Shown: positions 25,520 to 34,564 of the stretch, one piece after another
How positions within the stretch are numbered: position 1 is the first letter of the stretch
Layout: every line of letters begins with the position of its first letter
Assembly: GCF_040655735.1 (NCBI RefSeq)
Contig: NZ_JBFAKK010000007.1
Location: forward strand, 355,584 to 419,583
From: Phytomonospora sp040655735
GTDB taxonomy: Bacteria; Actinomycetota; Actinomycetes; Mycobacteriales; Micromonosporaceae
Length of the DNA stretch: 64,000 nt
Direction of reading: 5' to 3'
Notes under the pieces: model-generated
Told to the model about the DNA's origin: nothing
Database searches by the model: none
The model's input: the letters and a program-made list of their open reading frames with translations, nothing else
Translations under genes and position numbers: made by a program

Positions 25520-27048
25520 TGCGGCGCCGACTGATCCGGCGGGTGCCGGTCCGCGTGCGCCAGTCCTGGCGGCTGCTGCTGGGTTGCGCGGTGTTCGCCG
25601 CGCTGTGCGGGGTCGTGCTGAGCACGGTCCGGGTCGCGGCCGTCGTCACCAGCGAGGCCTCCGAGGGGTACACCGTCACCGAGGACGTCGAGGGCACCGT
25701 TTCCCTCTTCGACCTGGGCGTTTCCCACGAACTGGCGCTCAGCTACGACGCCGGCGACTACGAGAGGCTGCTCGACTCCTACTTCGAGGACGGCGAGAAG
25801 GACTGGATGAAGGCCGACCTCGTCGTCGACGGGACCCTCCTCGAAGACGTCGGGATCCGGCTGAAGGGGAACTCGACGCTCCAGGGCCTCACCCGGCCCG
25901 GCGTCGAGACCGCGACCGAGGGGCGCCGGGGACGCGCCGGACTGTCCACTGAGGACCCGGCGAACCTGCCGTGGCTGCTCGACATGGACAAGTACGCCGA
26001 CGGCCGCGCCTACCAGGGCCACGACCAGTTCGTGCTGCGCGTCGCCGGCATGGGCGGGGGGCCGGGGGTGCTGAACGAGGCCCTGGCGGTCGACCTGCTG
26101 GCCGCCTCCGGGCAGCCCGCGCAGGACTACACCTACACGTCGCTGAGCGTCAACGGCAGCGCGCCGGTCGGGAGGCTGCTCATCGAGCACATGGACGTGC
26201 CCTTCGCCGAGGACCTCGGCGACGGCGTCCTCTACAAGCAGCTCGCCGGCGGCTCCTTCACCTACCAGGGCGACGACCCCACCGAGTACGCCGACGACTT
26301 CAAGCAGGTCAACCTCGTCGGCGACCGCGACCTCGCGCCGGTCATCGCCTTCCTGAAATGGCTGGACGCCGCCGACGACGCCGGCTTCGCCGCCGAACTC
26401 GGCGACCGGGTCGACGTGGACGGCCTCGCGTCCTACGTGGCCGCGCAGAACCTGCTGCTCAACTTCGACGACATGGCGGGGCCCGGCAAGAACCTGTACC
26501 TCTGGTACGACGAGGGCACGGGGAAGCTGTCGGTGGTCACCTGGGACATGAACCTCGCGTTCAGCGGCTCGGCCGAGCAGGGTCCCTACGACGAGGGCGC
26601 CATGGGCGGCGGCGAGGGTTTCCCGGGTGGTGACGGGGCGGCGCCCACGCCCGGCGGGGAGGGGATGCCGGAAGGTCTCCCGGAGGGGGCCGCGCCGCCG
26701 GGCGCTCCCGGAGGCGGCTTCCCCGGCGGCGGCACGACACCCGACGGTGCCCCTCCCGAAGGCGGCGGCATGAGCGCGGGCAACGCCCTCAAAGAGCGCT
26801 TCCTCGCCGCCGAGGCCTTCCACCCCGCCTACGAGAACGCCTACCGCGAGCTCTACACCGCCTTCTACGCCGACGGCGGAGCGCTCGCCGCACTCGACCG
26901 CATCACCACGAGCACCGCGCTGACCTCGGCGACCGCGCCGAGCTCGGGCGACGGCACCACCGCCGTCGCCGAACAGGCGCAGCAGTTGCGGGAACTCGTC
27001 ACCCGGCGCACGACCGCGCTCGCCGCCGACGAGGTGATCACCGGCTGA
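25519..27048 (+). CDS. CotH-type kinase, membrane-anchored
   Basis: 509 aa. One N-terminal membrane helix (about 18-42). The CotH fold is visible in W-M-K-A-D-L-V-V-D-G, I-R-L-K-G-N-S-T, Y-x-S-L-S-V-N-G with L-L-I-E-H-M-D, L-Y-K-Q-L and F-D-D-M-x-G-x-G-K-N-L-Y-L-W-Y-D followed by T-W-D-M-N-L-A-F. CotH proteins phosphorylate secreted or spore-coat proteins. A Gly/Pro-rich flexible insert (about 360-420) precedes the last helical part. The start overlaps the DUF4956 stop (TGATG), so the three genes VTC-DUF4956-CotH are translationally coupled. The target protein is unknown. Confidence 0.88.
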   Translation: MRRRLIRRVPVRVRQSWRLLLGCAVFAALCGVVLSTVRVAAVVTSEASEGYTVTEDVEGTVSLFDLGVSHELALSYDAGDYERLLDSYFEDGEKDWMKADLVVDGTLLEDVGIRLKGNSTLQGLTRPGVETATEGRRGRAGLSTEDPANLPWLLDMDKYADGRAYQGHDQFVLRVAGMGGGPGVLNEALAVDLLAASGQPAQDYTYTSLSVNGSAPVGRLLIEHMDVPFAEDLGDGVLYKQLAGGSFTYQGDDPTEYADDFKQVNLVGDRDLAPVIAFLKWLDAADDAGFAAELGDRVDVDGLASYVAAQNLLLNFDDMAGPGKNLYLWYDEGTGKLSVVTWDMNLAFSGSAEQGPYDEGAMGGGEGFPGGDGAAPTPGGEGMPEGLPEGAAPPGAPGGGFPGGGTTPDGAPPEGGGMSAGNALKERFLAAEAFHPAYENAYRELYTAFYADGGALAALDRITTSTALTSATAPSSGDGTTAVAEQAQQLRELVTRRTTALAADEVITG

Positions 27049-27056
27049 GTCACGCA

Positions 27057-27084
27057 CCGCCCCCGCCGGGTTCGGCGGGGGCGG
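27057..27084 (+). terminator. Terminator of the VTC-DUF4956-cotH operon
   Basis: CCGCCCCCGCCG (27057-27068), loop GGTT, CGGCGGGGGCGG (27073-27084): a perfect 12-bp stem starting 9 nt after the cotH stop, with no U tract. Confidence 0.8.
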
Positions 27085-27110
27085 CGCGCGAGGCGCGGTA
27101 GCGTCGTCGC

Positions 27111-27854
27111 ATGCCGACCGTCCTCGTTCCGTACCACCTCGACGAACACCTCCCCGACCTGCGGGTTTCCCTCCCCGACGGGACCGAGCCGATCGTGGTC
27201 GCGCCCGAACTCGGCGAAGGCGACGTGTGGTCGAGGCTCGCCGACGTCGCCGTCCCCACCGCCGAAGCGGTCGCGGCCGTCGCCCACGAGCGGCCCGTCA
27301 TCGTCTCCGGCGACTGCTCGACGTCCCTCGCCGTCATGACCGGCCTCCAGCGCGCAGGCCTCGACCCCGCCATCGTGTGGTTCGACGCCCACGGCGACGT
27401 CCAGACCGTCGAGACCAGCCACTCCGGATACCCCGGCGGGATGCCGCTGCGGATCATCCTCGGCTACCGGCCCGACCTCATCGCCGACCGCCTCGGCCTG
27501 CGCCCCATCACCGAGGAGCGCGCCCTGCTCGTCGGCGCCCGCGACCTCGACCCGCCCGAGGCCGAGTACCTGGCGACCGCCGCCGTCGGACGCAGCGAGG
27601 TCGCCGACACCGCGAGCAAACTCCCTCCCGGACCGCTCGTGCTGCACATCGACCTCGACGTCATCGACTCCGCCGAGGTCCCCTCCCTCCGCTACCCCGT
27701 CGGCTGCGGGCCTGCCGCCGCCGACGTCATCGCCGCCGCCCGGGCCGTGCTCGCCACCGGCCAGGTCGTCGCCGTCGACATCGCCTGCACCTGGTTCAAC
27801 GGGACCGACGAGGCACACGCCCGCCTGCTCACCGAACTGCTCGCGGAGACCTGA
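27111..27854 (+). CDS. Arginase/agmatinase-family ureohydrolase
   Basis: 247 aa. Manganese-ligand motifs are in order: SGDCS (65-69), WFDAHGD (about 89-95) and HIDLDVID (about 179-186). This is the arginase/agmatinase/formiminoglutamase fold. The protein is shorter than classical arginases (about 300 aa), and the substrate-specificity loops are not diagnostic, so arginine, agmatine, proclavaminate or another guanidino compound are all possible. A CGNR zinc-finger gene begins immediately after the stop. Confidence 0.85.
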   Translation: MPTVLVPYHLDEHLPDLRVSLPDGTEPIVVAPELGEGDVWSRLADVAVPTAEAVAAVAHERPVIVSGDCSTSLAVMTGLQRAGLDPAIVWFDAHGDVQTVETSHSGYPGGMPLRIILGYRPDLIADRLGLRPITEERALLVGARDLDPPEAEYLATAAVGRSEVADTASKLPPGPLVLHIDLDVIDSAEVPSLRYPVGCGPAAADVIAAARAVLATGQVVAVDIACTWFNGTDEAHARLLTELLAET

Positions 27855-28424
27855 GTGGACGTGACCGGCCACTTGGAGGCGGCGCTCGATGCGGCCGTGG
27901 CGCTGGCGGACGCCTTCGGTCCCGAGCACACCAGGGGCCGCCCCACCCCGCGCCTGGACACCGCGGAGCAGCGCGAGGCCGTCGAGGCCGCCCTGCGGCT
28001 GGTCACCAGCCTCGCCCCACGCGTCGACGACGCCTCGCTCGCGCGTCTCACCGACGGCGCCGAGCGCCTCTACGAAGCCCTCGCCGCGCTCGTCGACGGC
28101 GAACACGCACACGCCGCCGAGGTCGTCAACGGCCTGTTGCGGGCGTCCCGCGCCGAACCGTGGCTCGTGCAGTACGGCGACGAACCGTGGCACCTCTACT
28201 TCGGCGACCCCTCCCGTACCGGGGCCGAGCGCTGGCTCGCCGATCTCACCACCGCCGTGGCCATGCTCGCCGGCGGCGACGGCCTGTCCCGCCTGCGCAG
28301 GTGCGAGGCGGAGCGCTGCGAGCTGGTGTTCCTCGACGCGACGAAGTCGCAGAACCGCCGCTTCTGCTCGACGGCCTGCCAGAACCGCACGAAGGTGGCC
28401 GCGTACCGCTCACGCGCCCGGTAG
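27855..28424 (+). CDS. CGNR zinc finger transcriptional regulator
   Basis: 189 aa. The C-terminus has C-E-A-E-R-C-E-L-V-F-L-D and R-R-F-C-S-T-A-C-Q-N-R-T-K-V-A-A-Y-R, the CGNR-type zinc finger (here S-T-A-C-Q-N-R). The N-terminal part is the helical ABATE-like domain thought to bind a ligand. GTG start directly follows the stop of the arginase-family gene, whose last codons supply GGAG, so the pair is an operon. Regulation of the ureohydrolase is a reasonable inference. Confidence 0.85.
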   Translation: MDVTGHLEAALDAAVALADAFGPEHTRGRPTPRLDTAEQREAVEAALRLVTSLAPRVDDASLARLTDGAERLYEALAALVDGEHAHAAEVVNGLLRASRAEPWLVQYGDEPWHLYFGDPSRTGAERWLADLTTAVAMLAGGDGLSRLRRCEAERCELVFLDATKSQNRRFCSTACQNRTKVAAYRSRAR

Positions 28425-28520
28425 TAGGCGGTCGTGTCCGCATATCGACCCTAGATGCATCTTGCGGCGATGCGCCCTTTCGGTCACAGTGCCTACAGAG
28501 GACGGTGAGAGGGATTCGGG

Positions 28521-30635
28521 ATGCGGGAACCTGCACGCACACCGGCGTCAACCGAGCGGACGGTGGTGCCCACCCGGCGCAGGGCACCCGCGGCGCGCGG
28601 GCCGCTGGGCGCGGCGGGACTGATCGGACTCCAGCGCGCGGCGGGAAACGCCGCCGTCGGAGCCCTGCTCGCCCCGGCCGCCGCTCCGCCCAAGATCCAG
28701 CGCGTCGCCGCGCAGCTCGGTGTCGATGCCGACGGCGCCACCATCGGCGGCCTCACCATCCGCGGACGACCCGACTCGCCCTACAAGGGCACCATGGGCG
28801 ACCACACGACCGCCTACATCGTGCAGGTCACCGCCGTCCGCAACGCGATCGTCGGCAAGTCCGTCGCCGGCGCGCTGGCCGGCATGAACGCTCTCGTCCT
28901 CCAGCTCGCCAACCTCCCCGGCCTCGCCCGCTCGGCGCACTTGGCCCGCGACACCGCCGGTGGCGGGCACGGCGACCGCCTCGACGCGGCGAAGGACACG
29001 ATGGACGCCCTCGCCGCGAAGCTCAACAAGGTCGGCGACAAGAACGCGCGGTCCATGACCCTCCTCCAGAGCCTGGTCACGGCTTACCTGGAGTACCGCG
29101 AGCTGATCCCGCTGACGACTCTCAACATCCGCGAGATCAGCCCCGGCCTCGCCGGGCGCGGTAAGGGCGAGTCGGGCCCGGCTCGCGTGCTCGCCGGCCA
29201 CGCCCACGTCGCCCGGAAGGACCTCCAGGACGCCGTCACCAAGCTCCTCGACACCGGCGGGGTCGCCCTCCTGGCCACCGAGACCAGGGAGACCGCGGCG
29301 AAGGTCGCCCCGGGCGCCGACCTCGGCAACCGGGTCGACCCGATCCTCATCCAGCACGTGCGCGCGATCGAGGCCGCCTATCCCGGCGCGGTCAAGCGCG
29401 CTTGGGGCGGCGAGGCGGCGGCCGTCGTCGCGCTCCAGGCCGTCGTCGCGCCGCTCGTGGACGAGCGGAAGAAGGAGAACGTCAGGGTCTACAACGAAAG
29501 GCTGCTCGCCGAGTACGCCAAGCTCGCCGCACTCGGCTACGAGGACGTCGTCTCCTCCAAGCGCACCCGCGTCCTCGCCCGCGAACGGGAGAAGGCCGCG
29601 GAGGAGAGGGCGAAAGGGAAGGAGCCGGTGAAGGGCGAGGAGGAAGAGGAGGAAACCGGGTCGCGCGCGGAGCCCGAGCCGAAGCTCACTCCCCGCCAGG
29701 CCGTCCAGCGCGACATCGACCACATGAAGGCGGTCGTGCGCGCCAACGGGGGCGAACCCGTCACCGAACCGGTGATCAGCGGCCGCGGCGGACGCAGCCG
29801 CAACGCACCGGCGAAATTCGATCCCGCCGCCGCGGTCGCCGTGACGCCGAGCAAGAAGCGCAAACGGGAAACCGACCCGCAGGACGGCGAGGCCGACACC
29901 GCCGAGGACATCGAGGCGCAGGGGGTCGGGTCGCCCAGCGCCACGCAGCTCACCGTCGGCAAGAACGGCCGCATCCTCGAAGTCGGCACCGAGGGCCGCC
30001 CGCCCTCACCCTTCGACTCCGGCAGGATGGGCGCGCACACGACCGCGTGGCTGGTGCACAAGGACATCATCCGCACGGCACTGCTCGGGTGCACGATCCC
30101 CGAGGCCGTCGCGAAACTGCCCGTCCTCGGGCGTGACGTCGACGCCATGGCCACCCGCCTGGCGGGCTTCGGGGGCACCGCGACGAGGCCGCTCGCACCG
30201 GTGATGGCCGAACGCGCGCGGGAGGCGACGGCGGCATCGGTGCCCGTTCAGCCGCTGCTGGTGCAGGAGGCGGTCAACACCTTGCTCGCGCACGTCAACA
30301 TGCTCCCCGGCGTCGCCTTCGACACCGTCGACACCGGCGGCGACACCGAGGGCGCCCACCGCGCGGTCCTGCTCAAGCACGAACGCAAAGGGAACAAGTC
30401 GCGGGAGGAGCTTCGCACCCGCATCCTCGGCCTGCTCGACATCCACAGCGTCAAGAACGTGCGCAAGCGGGAGACGCTGGTGGCCAACCACCTGATACTG
30501 GTCGCCGCCGCCTATCCCCGCTCGTACGCCACCTCGGGCTTCGCCGGCATGACCAGCGGCGCCGTGCAGGCCCTGGTGGTCGACAAGACCGAGCGGCCGA
30601 GCAAGCGCGGGCGGGGCGCCGCCGGTGAGGACTGA
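28521..30635 (+). CDS. Duplicated-domain protein with eCIS-cargo-like N-terminus
   Basis: 704 aa. After a basic tail the N-terminus reads L-I-G-L-Q-R-A-A-G-N-A-A-V-G-A-L-L (34-50), the motif found at the start of many proteins loaded by extracellular contractile injection systems (often with DUF4157). Two copies of a roughly 220-residue unit follow: copy A about 75-310, copy B about 483-690. Shared landmarks are R-P-x-S-P-(Y/F), M-G-x-H-T-T-A-(Y/W) at 92-99 and 503-510, and A-A-Y-P near each end (285-288, 663-666). The linker (311-480) is charged and holds KKRKRE (445-450), which resembles a nuclear localisation signal. No signal peptide, no known catalytic motif. No injection-system genes lie in this window. 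Confidence 0.6.
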   Translation: MREPARTPASTERTVVPTRRRAPAARGPLGAAGLIGLQRAAGNAAVGALLAPAAAPPKIQRVAAQLGVDADGATIGGLTIRGRPDSPYKGTMGDHTTAYIVQVTAVRNAIVGKSVAGALAGMNALVLQLANLPGLARSAHLARDTAGGGHGDRLDAAKDTMDALAAKLNKVGDKNARSMTLLQSLVTAYLEYRELIPLTTLNIREISPGLAGRGKGESGPARVLAGHAHVARKDLQDAVTKLLDTGGVALLATETRETAAKVAPGADLGNRVDPILIQHVRAIEAAYPGAVKRAWGGEAAAVVALQAVVAPLVDERKKENVRVYNERLLAEYAKLAALGYEDVVSSKRTRVLAREREKAAEERAKGKEPVKGEEEEEETGSRAEPEPKLTPRQAVQRDIDHMKAVVRANGGEPVTEPVISGRGGRSRNAPAKFDPAAAVAVTPSKKRKRETDPQDGEADTAEDIEAQGVGSPSATQLTVGKNGRILEVGTEGRPPSPFDSGRMGAHTTAWLVHKDIIRTALLGCTIPEAVAKLPVLGRDVDAMATRLAGFGGTATRPLAPVMAERAREATAASVPVQPLLVQEAVNTLLAHVNMLPGVAFDTVDTGGDTEGAHRAVLLKHERKGNKSREELRTRILGLLDIHSVKNVRKRETLVANHLILVAAAYPRSYATSGFAGMTSGAVQALVVDKTERPSKRGRGAAGED

Positions 30636-30636
30636 C

Positions 30637-31278
30637 TCACCCCATCGGCACCCGCACCGTCATCACCGTCGCCAGGGTGTCCCACCCCAGCGAGGTGTAG
30701 AGCCGTTCCCCCGCCGCGCTCGCGATGAGCAGGCCGGTGGTCGCGCCGAGGTCGGCCGCGCGCTCGGCGAGCGCCGTCATGACCACGCCGCCGAGGCCGC
30801 GGCGCCGGTGCGCCTCCTCGGTGTGGATCTCGTGCGCGACGGCGTCGGTTCCGGCGACCGCCATGAGGCCGGTGGCGGCGAGCGTGCCGTCGGGGGCGGT
30901 GACGCGCGTGCGGACGAGCGGGCCGTCGGCGGCGGTGGCGAGGGTGTAGCCGTCGGAGGGGCGGCGGGCGGGCTGGTCGGCGAGGCGGACGGCCATGAAG
31001 GACTCGGGGGCGGTGAAGAACTCCAGCCCGGCCTCGCGCAGGGCCTTCTCGGTGTGCTCGGCGTCGGTGGCGAAGGCGGTGAGCCAAGAGGGTTCGACGG
31101 TGTGGAGGGCGGCGGCGAGGGGTGCGATGCCGTCGAGGTCGGGGGCCACGAACTCGTGCAGCCTTCCGGGCAGCGCGAGGGTGACGCGAAAGCCACCGGG
31201 GACCCCGACGGCGGGTGCGATGGCGCGGGCGGCGGTCCAGCCGGCGAGCCAGCGCCGGACGAGGGGGGTCAGATCCAT
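30637..31278 (-). CDS. GNAT-family N-acetyltransferase
   Basis: 213 aa from the ATG at 31278. The acetyl-CoA motif is E-E-A-H-R-R-R-G-L-G-G-V-V-M-T-A-L (about 155-171), followed by L-I-A-S-A-A-G-E-R-L-Y-T-S-L-G-W, the usual end of the GNAT fold. The N-terminal half is a second, degenerate domain, so this may be a double-GNAT protein. It lies tail-to-tail with the duplicated-domain gene (1 bp between stops). A 9-bp inverted repeat directly upstream (31286-31319) probably controls it. Confidence 0.8.
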   Translation of the reverse strand: MDLTPLVRRWLAGWTAARAIAPAVGVPGGFRVTLALPGRLHEFVAPDLDGIAPLAAALHTVEPSWLTAFATDAEHTEKALREAGLEFFTAPESFMAVRLADQPARRPSDGYTLATAADGPLVRTRVTAPDGTLAATGLMAVAGTDAVAHEIHTEEAHRRRGLGGVVMTALAERAADLGATTGLLIASAAGERLYTSLGWDTLATVMTVRVPMG

Positions 31279-31285
31279 GGGAGCA

Positions 31286-31319
31286 GTGTAACTGACTAAC
31301 AAACTAACGGCAGTTACAC
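31286..31319. promoter_or_regulatory. Inverted repeat upstream of the GNAT gene
   Basis: GTGTAACTG (31286-31294) and CAGTTACAC (31311-31319) are perfect 9-bp arms separated by 16 bp that contain the direct repeat ACTAAC AAACTAAC. It starts 8 bp from the GNAT ATG, so a bound protein would block it. The inner elements resemble the TetR boxes at 5595-5674. Confidence 0.6.
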
Positions 31320-31325
31320 AGGTTC

Positions 31326-31354
31326 TTGACAGTGCCTCTTGAGCGCAATAGCGT
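31326..31354 (+). promoter_or_regulatory. Promoter of the GH92 gene
   Basis: TTGACA (31326-31331), a 17-bp spacer and TAGCGT (31349-31354) form a good sigma-70-type promoter about 55 nt before the start codon at 31411. Confidence 0.6.
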
Positions 31355-31367
31355 GATCGCACGTACA

Positions 31368-31383
31368 CAGACAACGTTGTCTG
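31368..31383 (+). promoter_or_regulatory. LacI-type operator for the GH92 gene
   Basis: CAGACAACGTTGTCTG is a perfect 16-bp palindrome with a central CG, the usual form of LacI-family sugar-repressor operators. It lies just downstream of the predicted -10, in a repressing position. No lacI gene is present in the window. Confidence 0.7.
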
Positions 31384-31410
31384 ATCTCGCCCAACCCTTC
31401 GGGAGCCCTC

Positions 31411-34400
31411 ATGTCGCGCTTAGCCCGCCCCCTCCTGGGCGCCGCCATCACCGGCGCTTTAGCCGCCGCGTTATTCACCGCCCCGCCCGCACTCGCCGAG
31501 GACGCCGGGGTCAGCGCCCTCGCCCTCACCCAGTACGTCAACCCCTTCATCGGCACCGACGACAGCAACTCGCCCAACCCCGTCCCCGGCGGCGCCGGCG
31601 GCAGCACCTACCCCGGCCCGGTCCTGCCCTTCGGCATGGTGCAGTTCGGCCCCGACACGCCGACCGGCTCGCCGTCGGGGTACCGGTACAGCGACAACCG
31701 CGTCGAGGAGTTCAGCCTCACGCACTTCAACGGCGCCGGCTGCGGCAACAACGAGGACCTCGGCATCCTGCCCATCACCGGCAACATCGGCACCTCCCCC
31801 GGTACCGGCTGGACCGGCTACTCCTCGGCCGTCAGCAAGGCCAACGAGCAGGCCGCGCCCGGCTACTACCGCACGGTCCTCGACACCTACGGCGGCACGG
31901 CCGTCGAGCTGTCGGCGACGACCCGCACCGGCATGATGCGGCTGACCTACCCCTCCTCGACGACCGCGCGCGTCCTGGTCAACACCAGCCGCAGCGCCAC
32001 CGGCAACCGCAGCGGCTCGATCAACATCAGCGGCGGCCAGATCACCGGGACCTTCACCGGCGGCGGCTTCTGCGGCTCGTCGAAGACCTACCAGATCTTC
32101 TATGCCATCACCTTCGACCGCGCCCCGACCGGACAGGGCACCTGGCTCGGCGGGACCGTCAACGCCGGCTCCGGTTCGGCCAGCGGCGTCAACTCCGGCG
32201 GGTACCTGACCTTCGACACCATGTCCAACCGGACCGTGCAGGCCAAGGTCGCCATCTCCTTCGTGAGCCTCGACGGCGCCCGCGCCAACCTCGCCGCGGA
32301 GAACCCCGGCAACGACTTCCAGGCCGTGCGGACCGCCGCCGACACCGCCTGGAACAACATCCTCAACCGGGTGCAGGCCACCGGCGGCGCGTCCGCCGAC
32401 CTGCAGAAGTTCTACACCGCGCTCTACCGGGTCCTGCAGAACCCCAACGTCTCCAGCGACGTCAACGGCCAGTACCGGGGCTTCGACAACCAGATCCACA
32501 GCGCGAACCACACCGTCTACCAGAACTACTCCGGCTGGGACGTCTACCGCTCGTGGGCGGCGCTGGTGGCCTTCCTGGCGCCGGCCGAGATGACCGACAT
32601 CGTCAAGTCGATGGTCCTCGACGGGCAGCAGGGCGGCCTGATACCCAAGTGGTCGCACAACCACAACGAGCACTTCGTGATGACCGGCGACCCGGGCCCG
32701 ATCGTCGTGTCCAGCGCGCACGCCTTCGGGGTCAACGGTTTCGACACCGCCGCCGCTCTGTCCCTCATGGACCGCTCGTCCAACGGCGGGACCATCCAGG
32801 GCAGCCCCATCCGCGGCCTCCAGGGCGCCTACACGGCAAGCCACTTCATCCACCAGGACCCGTCGGACTCCCTGGAGTACTCCGCGTCCGACTTCGCCGT
32901 CGCCCAGTTCGCCCGCGGTCTCGGCGACACCGCGAAGTACAACACCTACATGACCCGCGCCCAGTGGTGGATGAACGTCTTCAACACCGAGTCGGGCTAC
33001 GTCCACGACCGCAACGCCGACGGCAGCTGGCCCTGGCCGCTGGATCCGGCCAGCCACAACGGATACACCGAGGGCAACGCCTCCCAGTACACGTGGATGG
33101 TCACCTACGACTTCTCCGGGCTGATCAACCTGATGGGCGGACGGCAGACCGCCGTGCAGCGCCTCGACCACCACTTCACCGAGCTCAACGGCGGCCTGTC
33201 GCGGCCCTACTTCTACATCGGCAACGAACCCGAGCACGGCGTGCCCTGGGCCTACCACTACGCCGCCCGTCCACAAGGGACGATGTCGGTGGTCCGGCGC
33301 ATCATGAACGAGTCCTTCACCACCGGACCCGGCGGACTCCCCGGCAACGACGACCTCGGTGCCACCTCGGCCTGGTACGTCTGGAGCGCGCTGGGCATGT
33401 ACCCGCCGACCCCCGGCGCCGACACCCTCGCGCTGCACGGCCCGTTGTTCCCCTCGATCCTCGTGCAGCGCCCGAGCGGCAACCTCCAGATCAACGCCAG
33501 TGGGGCGGGGCAGGGCAACCAGTACGTGCAGAACTTCTCGCTCAACGGCTCGGCGACGCAGCGGCCGTGGCTGCGCTACACCGACATCGCCGCCGGCGGC
33601 ACGCTCTCGTACGCGATGGGCTCCTCGGCCTCGTCGTGGGGGACCAACCCCGCCGACGTGCCGCCGTCGTTCACCGACGGCGCGGCCCAACCGCCTCAGG
33701 CGCCCGAACTGGGCACCAACCTCGCGCTCGGAAGGCCGGCGACCGGCTCGGCCTCGTGTGCGGGCGAGGGCCCGGAGAAGGCCGTCGACGGAAGCCTCTC
33801 GGGCAACAGCAAGTGGTGCTCGACGGCGGCGGGGACCAAGTCGCTCCAGGTGGACCTCGGCTCGGCGCAGAGCGTGTCGTCGTTCGTGGTCAAGCACGCC
33901 GGGCTCGGCGGTGAGACGACCGGCTGGAACACCGGGAGCTTCGCCATCCAGACCAGCACCGACGGGACCAACTGGACGCAGGCCGCGTCGGTGTCCGGGC
34001 AGCGGTCGAGCAGGACCTACCATCCCGTCTCGGCCCGCACGGCCCGTTACGTGCGGCTCGATGTCACCACACCGGCCAACAACGGCAACAACGCCGCCCG
34101 CATCTACGAGTTCGAGGTGTACGGCGGCAGCGGACCGTCCAATGTGGCCCTCAATAGGCCGGCGACCGCCGACTCGTCCTGCAACGCCGACGAAGGACCG
34201 GGCAAGGCCGTCAACGGAAGCGTCGGCGGCGGAACCACCGACAAGTGGTGCTCGACCGGTTCGAGCCGCTGGCTGCAGGTCGACCTGCAGCAGTCGCGCT
34301 CGATCCGCTCGGTGACCGTGCGGCACGCCGGCGCCGGCGGCGAGTCGGCGACCTGGAACACCCGCGACTACGACGTGCTCGTCTCGGCCGACGGTGTCAC

Positions 34401-34560
34401 GTGGTCGACGGTCGCGCAGATACGCGGGAACACCGTCGCCGCCGGCGAACACGCGCTGAGCTCACCGGTCTCGGCGAGATACGTGCGGTTGAGCGTGGTC
34501 ACGCCGACGCAGACGGCCGACGGCGCGGCGCGGATCTACGAGTTCGAGGTGTACGCGTAG
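31411..34560 (+). CDS. Secreted GH92 alpha-mannosidase with two F5/8-type (CBM32-like) modules
   Basis: 1049 aa. Signal peptide about 1-29 (RLARP, hydrophobic core, A-L-A cleavage). The GH92 catalytic region follows: Y-V-N-P-F-I-G-T-D, P-F-G-M-V-Q-F-G-P-D-T, G-Y-x-Y, H-F-N-G-A-G-C, W-D-V-Y-R-S-W-A, and Y-I-G-N-E-P-E-H-G-V-P-W-A-Y-H-Y, a hallmark stretch with catalytic Glu. Two related beta-sandwich modules close the protein (about 770-907 and 910-1049), each with N-L/V-A-L-x-R-P-A-T, S-x-W-C-S, L-Q-V-D-L and I-Y-E-F-E-V-Y. The enzyme should release alpha-linked mannose from glycans or glycoproteins outside the cell. Expression is probably sugar-regulated via the LacI-like palindrome. Confidence 0.93.
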   Translation: MSRLARPLLGAAITGALAAALFTAPPALAEDAGVSALALTQYVNPFIGTDDSNSPNPVPGGAGGSTYPGPVLPFGMVQFGPDTPTGSPSGYRYSDNRVEEFSLTHFNGAGCGNNEDLGILPITGNIGTSPGTGWTGYSSAVSKANEQAAPGYYRTVLDTYGGTAVELSATTRTGMMRLTYPSSTTARVLVNTSRSATGNRSGSINISGGQITGTFTGGGFCGSSKTYQIFYAITFDRAPTGQGTWLGGTVNAGSGSASGVNSGGYLTFDTMSNRTVQAKVAISFVSLDGARANLAAENPGNDFQAVRTAADTAWNNILNRVQATGGASADLQKFYTALYRVLQNPNVSSDVNGQYRGFDNQIHSANHTVYQNYSGWDVYRSWAALVAFLAPAEMTDIVKSMVLDGQQGGLIPKWSHNHNEHFVMTGDPGPIVVSSAHAFGVNGFDTAAALSLMDRSSNGGTIQGSPIRGLQGAYTASHFIHQDPSDSLEYSASDFAVAQFARGLGDTAKYNTYMTRAQWWMNVFNTESGYVHDRNADGSWPWPLDPASHNGYTEGNASQYTWMVTYDFSGLINLMGGRQTAVQRLDHHFTELNGGLSRPYFYIGNEPEHGVPWAYHYAARPQGTMSVVRRIMNESFTTGPGGLPGNDDLGATSAWYVWSALGMYPPTPGADTLALHGPLFPSILVQRPSGNLQINASGAGQGNQYVQNFSLNGSATQRPWLRYTDIAAGGTLSYAMGSSASSWGTNPADVPPSFTDGAAQPPQAPELGTNLALGRPATGSASCAGEGPEKAVDGSLSGNSKWCSTAAGTKSLQVDLGSAQSVSSFVVKHAGLGGETTGWNTGSFAIQTSTDGTNWTQAASVSGQRSSRTYHPVSARTARYVRLDVTTPANNGNNAARIYEFEVYGGSGPSNVALNRPATADSSCNADEGPGKAVNGSVGGGTTDKWCSTGSSRWLQVDLQQSRSIRSVTVRHAGAGGESATWNTRDYDVLVSADGVTWSTVAQIRGNTVAAGEHALSSPVSARYVRLSVVTPTQTADGAARIYEFEVYA

Positions 34561-34564
34561 GAGA

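Noticed and set aside
31471..34452. Reverse-strand frame of nearly 1000 codons opposite the GH92 gene
   Set aside because: Shadow of a clear GH92 gene; composition is low-complexity Val/Gly/Arg with no motif.
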